From the NCBI GenBank assembly GCA_903909905.1, contig CAIVXP010000167.1, positions 1 to 21,363 of the forward strand: DNA of 21,363 bases. Direction: 5' to 3'. This document shows, piece by piece, positions 14,013 to 20,861 of this stretch. The position numbers and the translations under genes are program-made. Numbering within the stretch: position 1 is the first letter of the stretch; each line of letters opens with the position of its first letter. The notes under the pieces were generated by a model, which searched no databases, was not told the origin of the DNA, and worked only from the letters and a program-made list of their open reading frames with translations. Origin of the DNA: Akkermansiaceae bacterium. GTDB lineage: Bacteria; Verrucomicrobiota; Verrucomicrobiia; Verrucomicrobiales; Akkermansiaceae.

Positions 14013-15160
14013 TGGCGATGCGCATTGGCTCGCTATTGTTGACTGCCGTCATTTTCGGGGGCTTGGGATTCCTGCTGGGACGCCTTAGACAAACCGATTC
14101 TGAACGACCGATCGAACCCAAGGCCTTAGCTGATGGCGTGTCGCCGGGTTATCGCGCGGGAGAGAAGAAATGGTTGGGCCCGGGTAAGGGACCTTCTGAT
14201 CTTCGTGCCAAACTCGAGCGTGAAGTGAACCCGCTTGCACGGTTCAAGCTCGCGATGGATCACATGGAAGCCTGGGTTGGGCGTGATCCGCGTGGAGCGC
14301 TTGATTGGATCAAGAGTCAGCAGCTGAGTGTTCGGCGCAAGGAGGTCATGCGCCTCGCCCTGGCGCAATTCGCGGAAAGTGATCCGAAAGGCGCGGCTGA
14401 ATGGGTGATGGCAAATCTTTCCGGGATCGAGCTGCACAACAGTCTCATTCAGATTTCAGGGCCATGGTCTCGCATCAATGGGACTGAGGCAGCGACCTTG
14501 CTTTCTTCTCTTCCCGCATCGAAAGAGCGGGATGCTGCACTTGAGAGCGCTCTTTTTGGTTGGGGCACGGTTGATCCTGTGGCGGCGGTGGAATATGCGG
14601 GAGCAAAGGTCACGGACAAGGGATTGGCATCGGTCTTGAGGCGTGCTTCCTATGCCGGTTGGGCCAAGAGCGATCCTGTCGCGGCGGTTTCGGCCAGCTT
14701 GGATTCGAGCCGAGGTCATGGCGACATGACGCAGTTTGCCAATACCTTGGCGAATTGGGCTACGGTGGATTTGGCGGCGAGTTCCGAGTGGTTGATGAAA
14801 AATGTTTCCAGCCCCAATGAGCGCACCGAAGCCGTGCTTGAGCTATCGACCATTTTTGCGAGGCAATCACCGGTTGCCGGGCTTGAATGGATTGGTGGTT
14901 TGCCCGATGAAAATGAGCGCCGACTTGCCAGCAATCAGTTTGCGGTTGATTGGGCTTCGGTTGATCCTGCCGCTTCGGCGTGCTGGGCGAGCGGGCAGTC
15001 GCCGGGATTGCTATCGGACCAGGCGCAGATGGAGATTCTCCAAAGTTACCTTGCCGATGACGCAGCCGCTTTTGATCAGTGGCGCAAGTCGTTGCCGGAG
15101 GGTGCTCTCAAACAAAAAGCGTTGGATCTTGTGGCGCCAGCGAATGAAGAGGGGGAATAA
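14012..15160 (+). CDS. Membrane-anchored helical-repeat protein (nine units with DPxAA motif)
   Basis: A 382-residue protein from ATG 14012, starting on the last base of the upstream stop. One N-terminal hydrophobic segment (about 6-24, SLLLTAVIFGGLGFLLG) followed by Arg suggests a membrane anchor or uncleaved signal. The rest is a regular array of about 33 residues per unit, marked by 'DP.(A/G)A..W'. Unit marks fall at residues 92 (DPRGALDW), 124 (DPKGAAEW), 157, 188 (DPVAAVEY), 221 (DPVAAVSA), 253 (DLAASSEW), 287 (SPVAGLEW), 318 (DPAASACW) and 350 (DDAAAFDQW). This predicts an alpha-solenoid like TPR or Sel1 repeats, used for protein binding. I recall such repeats being common in Verrucomicrobiota, with no assigned function. 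The partner is probably the co-translated secreted protein. Confidence 0.75.
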   Translation: MAMRIGSLLLTAVIFGGLGFLLGRLRQTDSERPIEPKALADGVSPGYRAGEKKWLGPGKGPSDLRAKLEREVNPLARFKLAMDHMEAWVGRDPRGALDWIKSQQLSVRRKEVMRLALAQFAESDPKGAAEWVMANLSGIELHNSLIQISGPWSRINGTEAATLLSSLPASKERDAALESALFGWGTVDPVAAVEYAGAKVTDKGLASVLRRASYAGWAKSDPVAAVSASLDSSRGHGDMTQFANTLANWATVDLAASSEWLMKNVSSPNERTEAVLELSTIFARQSPVAGLEWIGGLPDENERRLASNQFAVDWASVDPAASACWASGQSPGLLSDQAQMEILQSYLADDAAAFDQWRKSLPEGALKQKALDLVAPANEEGE

Positions 15161-15167
15161 ATCGATC

Positions 15168-16310
15168 TCACCGCTCCAACATCCACGCGATGTGCGGGGT
15201 GTAGAGGTTGGGCTCGAGGAGGAAGGAATCGTGGCCTTTTTCCGAGTGCACGGTGATGTGCATGCAATCGACCTTGGCGCGCTCGAGGTGCTTGACCAGT
15301 TCGGCTTGTTCTTCCGGGTAAAAGCAGAAGTCTGAATCGATCGAGAAGACCAGCCAGCGTTGGTTGGCGGCACGGGAGCGTTGGAAGAGATTGGCCGGCG
15401 TTTCCGCATCGCCTTCGAGCGTGGCGTCGAAGCGTGACCAGAGATCGATGATGCGGAGGTAGGTGTTGGCATCGAAGCGCTGCACGAATTTTTTCCCCTG
15501 ATGGAGCATGTAGCTCTGGAATTGGTCGCGCACCTTGTACCATGCGAGCACATCGTCGGACTGGACGACATCCTTGCGCGCGCGGCGCTCGATCGAATTG
15601 AGGTGGACGAAGGTTTTGTGCGAAATCATTCGGGCCAGCGCGAGGCCGTAGGTCGGTGCATCGCCTTCGTAGTAGTCGCCGCCGTTGAAGTGCGGGTCGT
15701 TTTCGATCGCGAGGATTTGTTCGAAAAGGATCAGGCGATTGAGGACCGTGGTTTTGAAACCCGATGCGATGGCGATCACATTGCGGACGCGCTCGGGCAG
15801 GCGCGTGGCGAATGTGAGCGCGACAAGGCCGCCGACCGATGGGCCGACGATCGCGTGCAGGACGTCGATGCCAAGCTGGTCGAGCACAAGCGCGAGGGCG
15901 TTGACCTGATCGGCGGCGGTGACGGCAGGAAATGAAGATCCCCAATGGCGTCCGGTTTCCGAGTTGATGGATCCCGGGCCGGTGCTGCCGTAGCATCCTC
16001 CGAGGTAGTTGGCGCATAGGACAAAATGTTTGTTGGTGTCGATGGCCTTGCCGGGACCGATCATGTCTTCCCACCAACCGGCGTGCAGTTCCTCTTGCCA
16101 GAGTGAACCCACACCTTCGATTGAAGGATTGCGGCCGGCAGCGTGATGCGAGCCGGAGAGCGCGTGACAAATCAGGATCGCATTCGACTTGTCGGCATTC
16201 AGTTCGCCCCATGTTTCATAGGCAATGCGGACCTGCGGCAAGCTGCCTCCATCCCTCAACGGGAAAGGCGTGCCGGAATCGAGAAACCGCGTGTGAGTCG
16301 CGTGGGGCAT
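15168..16310 (-). CDS. metX: Homoserine O-acetyltransferase (MetX family)
   Basis: A 380-residue alpha/beta-hydrolase-fold acyltransferase that activates homoserine for direct sulfhydrylation or transsulfuration in methionine synthesis. Diagnostic elements are IAYETWGELNADKSNAILIC, HALSGSHHAAG, WWEDMIGPGKAIDT, NYLGGCYGSTGPGS, and the nucleophile elbow VGPSVGG with Ser158 (usually GGSMGG). The triad is completed by Asp327 in SIDSDFCFYP and His360 in EKGHDSFL. MetX proteins can use acetyl- or succinyl-CoA; the sequence read by eye does not settle which. Start ATG 16310 (MPHATHTRFL) fits family length. It follows the acidic protein gene by 47 bp on the same strand and converges with the repeat-protein gene (7 bp apart). 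Confidence 0.93.
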   Translation of the reverse strand: MPHATHTRFLDSGTPFPLRDGGSLPQVRIAYETWGELNADKSNAILICHALSGSHHAAGRNPSIEGVGSLWQEELHAGWWEDMIGPGKAIDTNKHFVLCANYLGGCYGSTGPGSINSETGRHWGSSFPAVTAADQVNALALVLDQLGIDVLHAIVGPSVGGLVALTFATRLPERVRNVIAIASGFKTTVLNRLILFEQILAIENDPHFNGGDYYEGDAPTYGLALARMISHKTFVHLNSIERRARKDVVQSDDVLAWYKVRDQFQSYMLHQGKKFVQRFDANTYLRIIDLWSRFDATLEGDAETPANLFQRSRAANQRWLVFSIDSDFCFYPEEQAELVKHLERAKVDCMHITVHSEKGHDSFLLEPNLYTPHIAWMLER

Positions 16311-16357
16311 GGCGGGAGACTAGGTGCTTGCGGCCATCCCTGCAAGCCGCCTTGCTG

Positions 16358-17542
16358 TCATTTCAGCTCGCGGCGAAGTTCGGTGATGTGATCTCGGATT
16401 TCAAAGATCGTGCTGCGGATGTGGGCCAAAGCCGCAAGCTGGTCGGCATTCTCTTCGGTGGTCATGAGTTCTTGGCAGCAGCCGACCGCTTCGTTGAGCC
16501 AATTGAGGCAGCGTTTCAAAATGGCCAACACATAGCCCGTTTCGGGTTCGTAATCGCTGCTGCGGTCGTTGAGCGCGGCAGCGAGCTTGCCGCTGACCTG
16601 CAGGAGGTTTGAGACGAGTACATAGGATGGCGAGCCTTGGCTTGATTCACCTGCAACGACATCCATCGCCCGCAGCGCAAGCTCTTGGGCGCGTGCTTGC
16701 AGCGGGTGCCTCTCGTATTTGCCAAAGGAGTCTTCACCGTCGAAGTCGGCTTCTTGTCCGTCGCTTTCAAAATTCATTCGCTCAATCTCATCGATGTCGG
16801 CGTGGTCGCCAAAATCGTTGCGGGCGGTTGATTCGTCGCGTTCGGCAAGCTCATCCAGCAATCCGTCCCACCCCATCACGAAGGCCTCCTTGCGCTCGCA
16901 GTCACTGTCCTCCATGTATTTTTCCAGCACTTCCTGATAAGCGTCGGTGAGGCGGTCAGATTCCTTGAGCCGCTTTTCCCAGGCAAACTCATCCATGTCG
17001 TCGGAAAAATCATCCGGCTCATCGCTTGGCTCGCTGCGGCGGATCACCTGCGCCATGAAATCGCGCATAGCGTTGAGGTTGGCGAGCTTCTGGGCCGCCT
17101 CGGCGTCCGCATCCATCGACCATTCATGCGATGACACATCGAGCTTGAAGTCCGTGGTTTCGATCACCACGCGGCCGTTGATTTCACTGAACCACTCTAG
17201 ATAGAGGACATTTTTCCATTCGCAGGGGATTTCGCCGCCGGACTTGCGGATTTGGTGCATATCGTCCTCATCCACCAGCGGCACGCGGGCTTTTCGCGAG
17301 GCGGTGATGTCGCCGATGATGCCATTTTGTTCGGCTTCGATTGCCAGGGCATCGTCGAGGGTCGTGGGCGAGGGGTTTTCGAACATGAGCTTCGTGCCCG
17401 CTAGATCGCGCCAGCAATCTCCAACGAGCGATAGGACCAAGGGCTTGTCGCGCCCGAACAGCCAAATGACGCCGGTGGTGCGGCCTTCGACGGTGTTGTC
17501 GATTTGCCCCCGGACGACCGCTTCATCAATTCTCCATGCCAT
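16358..17542 (-). CDS. Conserved-looking acidic protein of unknown function
   Basis: I do not recognise the function. From ATG 17542 (MAWRIDEAVVRGQIDNTVEG) the product is 394 residues; an upstream ATG at 17560 would add six. The N-terminal part (about 1-150) is strand-rich, containing RTTGVIWLFGRDKPLVLSLV and EWKNVLYLEWFSEINGRVVI, followed by ETTDFKLDV. A very acidic middle (SDEPDDFSDDMDEFAWE, DFGDHADIDEIER, DGQEADFDGEDSFGKYE) leads to a helical C-terminal part resembling a four-helix bundle (ELALRAMDVVAGESSQG, LLQVSGKLAAALNDR, AILKRCLNWLNEAVGCC, HIRSTIFEIRDHITELRREL). There are no membrane segments or signal peptide, so it is probably cytoplasmic. It is transcribed toward metX (47 bp) and divergent from the FHA gene; no function follows from either neighbour. 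Confidence 0.65.
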   Translation of the reverse strand: MAWRIDEAVVRGQIDNTVEGRTTGVIWLFGRDKPLVLSLVGDCWRDLAGTKLMFENPSPTTLDDALAIEAEQNGIIGDITASRKARVPLVDEDDMHQIRKSGGEIPCEWKNVLYLEWFSEINGRVVIETTDFKLDVSSHEWSMDADAEAAQKLANLNAMRDFMAQVIRRSEPSDEPDDFSDDMDEFAWEKRLKESDRLTDAYQEVLEKYMEDSDCERKEAFVMGWDGLLDELAERDESTARNDFGDHADIDEIERMNFESDGQEADFDGEDSFGKYERHPLQARAQELALRAMDVVAGESSQGSPSYVLVSNLLQVSGKLAAALNDRSSDYEPETGYVLAILKRCLNWLNEAVGCCQELMTTEENADQLAALAHIRSTIFEIRDHITELRRELK

Positions 17543-17585
17543 GTGCTGAAATTCCCGCATGAGGCCGGTGCGGCGTCAAGCTGAC

Positions 17586-17615
17586 TTGTGTACGGATCTT
17601 CAGTAGTCGTACTTT
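17586..17615 (+). promoter_or_regulatory. Weak candidate promoter for the FHA gene
   Basis: TTGTGT (17586-17591) and TACTTT (17610-17615) have an 18-bp spacer. The tandem repeat would then lie just downstream of the start of transcription. The match is weak. Confidence 0.25.
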
Positions 17616-17620
17616 ACTCA

Positions 17621-17660
17621 AATTTGCAATTTGCTTTTTCAATTCGCAATTTGCGTTTAG
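17621..17660. repeat. Tandem 20-bp repeat upstream of the FHA gene
   Basis: 17621-17640 and 17641-17660 are adjacent copies matching at 16 of 20 positions. Each contains GCAATTTGC, at 17626-17634 and 17646-17654. The 20-bp period puts the cores about two helical turns apart, as expected for paired regulator sites. The array ends 28 bp before the FHA start codon. Confidence 0.55.
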
Positions 17661-17688
17661 CATATCGGCTCAACACCGCGCTTCGCAC

Positions 17689-18357
17689 ATGCCTCGAGTG
17701 ACCATCACCGTGCCGGGAGGAATTCCGCAACCTTATCGCTTTCAACTCGATCACCCGCCGGTGGTGTTCGGGCGATCGGAGGATTGCGACATTACAATTG
17801 ATTCGGCCTCCATTTCATCAAGGCATGCGCAAATGGCGCGCGTCCACGGTGGTTTTGAACTGCGCGACCTGGATTCGACCAATGGCATGAAGGTCAACGG
17901 CCAGCCTATGGCTGTGGTAAACTTGCGCGATGGATCTTCAATTGAGCTGGGCGATGTTGCTTTTCACTTCGAGTTAGCACCGGAGGAGTGTGCGGTGCTC
18001 GACATGGAGGCCTCGGTTGCCTTGGGCGCGGAGAATTTTGAAAAGCAGTTCCTGCCGCAGCAAGCGCCATCCGTTTCGCCGCCTGCCACATCGCCGCGCA
18101 CGCCACCAACATCAACGCTGTTGCCTGCGCCGAGCGTTTCTTCGCAACGCCCCGTCGTGCCACGTGCGCCCGTAACGGTCGTGGCTTCGAGAGCTGGCAA
18201 TGGCGGTGGCAGCGGATTTTTATTGCTGGTTATGGCCTTGGTGGGATTTTGCGTTGGCATGGCGTTCCGCTATCATGAGGATACTGGGCGCTCGTGGATT
18301 GATGCGGTTCGCAGCAAATTCACCGCATCCCAAGGCGCGACCACGCCTGCGCGCTGA
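17689..18357 (+). CDS. FHA-domain protein with C-terminal membrane segment
   Basis: A 222-residue protein starting at ATG 17689. The first 100 or so residues form a forkhead-associated domain that binds phosphothreonine peptides. GRSEDCDITID contains the conserved Gly-Arg, SISSRHAQM the Ser-x-x-His, and LRDLDSTNGMKVNG the 'D..StNGt.vNg' element, where Met replaces the usual Thr. A linker rich in Pro, Ser and Thr (about 125-175) follows. A single hydrophobic segment (FLLLVMALVGFCVGMAF, about 183-200) and a short tail end the protein, so it is probably tail-anchored with the FHA domain in the cytoplasm. The matching kinase is not in the window. It precedes a D,D-carboxypeptidase gene by 65 bp on the same strand, so a link to wall regulation is possible but not shown. 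Confidence 0.87.
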   Translation: MPRVTITVPGGIPQPYRFQLDHPPVVFGRSEDCDITIDSASISSRHAQMARVHGGFELRDLDSTNGMKVNGQPMAVVNLRDGSSIELGDVAFHFELAPEECAVLDMEASVALGAENFEKQFLPQQAPSVSPPATSPRTPPTSTLLPAPSVSSQRPVVPRAPVTVVASRAGNGGGSGFLLLVMALVGFCVGMAFRYHEDTGRSWIDAVRSKFTASQGATTPAR

Positions 18358-18422
18358 ATCATCGCTCGAGCATGCTTGGTTTGGGGTTGAGTTGCTGCGG
18401 GCATCGACTAGCGTTTGCCCGT

Positions 18423-19397
18423 ATGTTTCATGACAAATTCGCATGGGTGATGGCCGCAGTTTTTGCCGCAACGGTACAGCTTCGGGCGCAAGAGGGCGTC
18501 GTGTCACAGGAGAGTGTGATGGTGATCGAGGCCTATTCCGGCAAGGTGCTCGTTGCATCAAATGCAGCCGCCAAGCGCCCGATCGCTAGCCTTACAAAAA
18601 TCGCGACAGGCATCGTCGCGATCGACTGGGCCACGGCAACCGGCTCGGACATTTCGTCCTTGCGCATCAGCGTGCCGGAGACGGCCACCCTCGTCGGCGG
18701 GCCCAACCCCATGAACTTGCAGCCCGGCGATCGCATCACCATGCGCGATGCTCTCTATGCGGCGCTGCTCGGCTCCGACAATCTTGCCGCGCTGACCCTT
18801 GCCGATCATGTCGGGCGGGAGCTGCTCACGCGTCGCGGAAAAAGCGGTGACCCGGTCGGCGAGTTTCTGGGTGAAATGAATCGTCTGGCAAAGTCGCTGG
18901 GTATGACGCAAACCCGCTTTGCCAACCCTCACGGCCTCGAGCGCCCCGGCGCCAAGGCCTATTCCACCGCGGCGGATGTGGCCCGGCTCTCGATCTACGC
19001 GATGCGCCGTAATGCCTTCACGTTCATTGCACGGCAAAAGGAAAGGCAGGTCGCCGTCCAAGGTGCCTCTGGTTCGCGCAGTTATTCGATTCGCAACACC
19101 AACGAGCTCGCAGGTGAGACCGGCGTCCTCGGTGTGAAAACTGGCACCTCATCTGCCGCAGGAGCCTGCGTATCGGTCTGCATGGAGCGCGATCCATTGG
19201 TCCGCACAAAGCCCGATGGTTCGAAGGGTGCCACGCCACGCCGGCTCATCGTGGTCGTGCTGAACAATCCCGATCGTTTTTCGCGCGCCCGCTCGTTGAT
19301 CAACAAGGGTTGGGCAGTCTATGATCCATGGCTTGCAGCCGGTGCGCCTGTTGGTGACAAGCGACGCGAAATCATCAGCGTGCCCGATCCGAGTTGA
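18423..19397 (+). CDS. D-alanyl-D-alanine carboxypeptidase-like protein (serine, S11 family)
   Basis: A 324-residue protein starting at ATG 18423 with a signal peptide (hydrophobic AWVMAAVFAATV, cleavage near LRA|QEG). It carries all three penicillin-binding motifs: SLTK (Ser56 nucleophile, Lys59), SDN (Ser118-Asn120, within LLGSDNLAALTLAD), and KTG (Lys239-Gly241, VKTGTSSAAGACVSV). These enzymes trim the terminal D-Ala from peptidoglycan pentapeptides in the periplasm. The supporting context RFANPHGLERPGAKAYSTAADVARLS is typical of the S11 family. It is shorter than E. coli DacA (about 400) and lacks the C-terminal beta domain and amphipathic anchor, so it is probably soluble in the periplasm. 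An endopeptidase role (PbpG-like, about 310 residues) is an alternative. It sits between the FHA gene and pfkA. Confidence 0.88.
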   Translation: MFHDKFAWVMAAVFAATVQLRAQEGVVSQESVMVIEAYSGKVLVASNAAAKRPIASLTKIATGIVAIDWATATGSDISSLRISVPETATLVGGPNPMNLQPGDRITMRDALYAALLGSDNLAALTLADHVGRELLTRRGKSGDPVGEFLGEMNRLAKSLGMTQTRFANPHGLERPGAKAYSTAADVARLSIYAMRRNAFTFIARQKERQVAVQGASGSRSYSIRNTNELAGETGVLGVKTGTSSAAGACVSVCMERDPLVRTKPDGSKGATPRRLIVVVLNNPDRFSRARSLINKGWAVYDPWLAAGAPVGDKRREIISVPDPS

Positions 19398-19456
19398 TCG
19401 GAGACCACTCCCTCCGCGTGCTCGTTCCCTGTGCAAATCCGCCAAAAAAGAACTTC

Positions 19457-20530
19457 ATGAAAATCGGAATTCTCAATAGTGGCGGCGATTGCCCCGGGCT
19501 CAATGCGGTGATTCACGGTGTGGTTGGCGCGGCCCACCAGCTCGGATGGGAAGTCATCGGTTTTCGTGATGGCTTTGAAGGTTTGTTGCCGCCTGGTGAC
19601 TACTGCGTACTCCAGCCACAGGACACGATCGATATCCTCAAGCTTGGTGGCACGATTTTGGGAAGTTCCAACAAGGGGCATTTCGCCGCCAAAGTTGGCA
19701 AGGGCGACATTGCCGAAGTGTCTGCGGAAATTGTCGCCAAAGCCAAACGCACGATCGACCAACTTGGCATCAACGCGCTGATCGTGGTCGGCGGCGATGG
19801 CTCGCTCACCACCGGTTTGCAGCTTTATCGCGAAGGGTGGCCGATCGTCGGGGTGCCCAAGACCATCGACAACGACCTCGGCGCGACCGCGATGACCTTT
19901 GGTTTTAACAGCGCGGTGGAAACGGTGGTCGACGGCCTCGATCGGCTGCACACGACGGCGGAAAGCCACAAGCGGGTGATGGTGCTTGAGGTCATGGGCC
20001 GTCACGCCGGCTGGATCGCGCTTTGGGGTGGCATCGCCGGCGGTGCGAATGTGATTCTTTTGCCCGAGATCCCCTTCGATCTCAACAAGGTCGCTCAATT
20101 CATCAAGCAGCGCGACGCACAGGGATGCCACAGCACGCTGGTGGTGGTCGCCGAAGGCGCGAGCATGCCCAATGGCGAAATCGTCACGCACGATGCAAAT
20201 TGCGGCGGCGAGGTCCGCCTCGGTGGCATCGGCGAACAAGTCGCCAACAGCCTCTCAAAACTCACCGGCAAGGAAACCCGCGCTTGCACGCTAGGTCACC
20301 TGCAACGCGGCGGCGCGCCCACTGCGCTTGACCGCATCCTCGGCGTGCGCTTCGGCGTGATGGCGGTGAAACTCGCCGAGCAAGGCCAGTTTGGCCGCAT
20401 GGTGAGCTATCAGTCATATCATGTTGGGTCGGTCTCGATCGAAGAAGCGGTGCACCAGCTTCGCCTGGTCGAGCCCGACGGCGAGCTCGCCCAAGCGGCC
20501 CGCGCAATCGGCATCTACTTCGGTGAGTGA
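19457..20530 (+). CDS. pfkA: 6-phosphofructokinase, Gly/Lys 'mixed' class (probably ATP-dependent)
   Basis: A 357-residue phosphofructokinase that phosphorylates fructose 6-phosphate in glycolysis. Start ATG 19457 (MKIGILNSGGDCPGLNAVI) begins at the phosphate-binding loop. Other elements are VVGGDGSLTTGLQLY, GVPKTIDNDLGATAMTFGFN (catalytic Asp138), TTAESHKRVMVLEVMGRHAG, LGHLQRGGAPTALDRILG. The donor-specificity positions are Gly115 (E. coli 104) and Lys135 (E. coli 124). Classic ATP enzymes have Gly/Gly and PPi enzymes Asp/Lys; Gly/Lys occurs in actinobacterial group III enzymes that use ATP. So ATP is more likely than PPi, though not certain. It follows the carboxypeptidase gene by 59 bp. 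Confidence 0.93.
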   Translation: MKIGILNSGGDCPGLNAVIHGVVGAAHQLGWEVIGFRDGFEGLLPPGDYCVLQPQDTIDILKLGGTILGSSNKGHFAAKVGKGDIAEVSAEIVAKAKRTIDQLGINALIVVGGDGSLTTGLQLYREGWPIVGVPKTIDNDLGATAMTFGFNSAVETVVDGLDRLHTTAESHKRVMVLEVMGRHAGWIALWGGIAGGANVILLPEIPFDLNKVAQFIKQRDAQGCHSTLVVVAEGASMPNGEIVTHDANCGGEVRLGGIGEQVANSLSKLTGKETRACTLGHLQRGGAPTALDRILGVRFGVMAVKLAEQGQFGRMVSYQSYHVGSVSIEEAVHQLRLVEPDGELAQAARAIGIYFGE

Positions 20531-20718
20531 TGCTGTGAAAAGGGAAATGGGAAATCCGATGTTTTCTCAAGCCATTGATTTTCAATTAATTAAAAATAAA
20601 CTGGCAGCGCCTCGCGCGAGATCTTCGCATTATCACGCATCTGCTGGAGCCCAAACTTGAATCGCAATGGGCACGGGTTTTTTGCCATTTCCAGCCATGC
20701 GCCCAAGGGGCTAGGGTG

Positions 20719-20730
20719 GGGCGATCGCCC
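20719..20730. repeat. Perfect palindrome GGGCGATCGCCC
   Basis: This 12-bp self-complementary site contains GCGATCGC and lies about 65 bp upstream of the sdhC -35 element. It could be an operator or simply an instance of the octamer that recurs in this genome. Confidence 0.35.
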
Positions 20731-20795
20731 GAATTTCAATCGTGCAAAGCGGCACAGCCGGGCTTCATCCTATTTAGCGCCAGCGGACTCTCGAC

Positions 20796-20824
20796 TTGAA
20801 AAGACCGCTACGGGAGTCTATTTA
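20796..20824 (+). promoter_or_regulatory. Sigma70-type promoter for sdhC
   Basis: TTGAAA (20796-20801), a 17-bp spacer and TATTTA (20819-20824) give a near-consensus promoter. Predicted transcription start is near 20831, giving a leader of about 30 nt before ATG 20862. It is the best promoter match in the window. Confidence 0.6.
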
Positions 20825-20861
20825 AGCGCGCCCACGAAACCATCAGGGCAGCCCTTTCATC

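Larger units (their letters stand above)
20531..20861. other. 331-bp intergenic region between pfkA and sdhC
   Basis: No gene is apparent. It holds an AT-rich pocket (about 20570-20602, with AATTAATT), a perfect 12-bp palindrome GGGCGATCGCCC (20719-20730) and, at its end, the sdhC promoter. I see no convincing Rho-independent terminator for pfkA and no recognisable riboswitch or small RNA. Confidence 0.6.

Noticed and set aside
20531..20861. Possible small RNA or riboswitch in the pfkA-sdhC gap
   Set aside because: I could not find a known riboswitch core or a strong terminator; only an AT-rich pocket, a palindrome and a promoter are visible.
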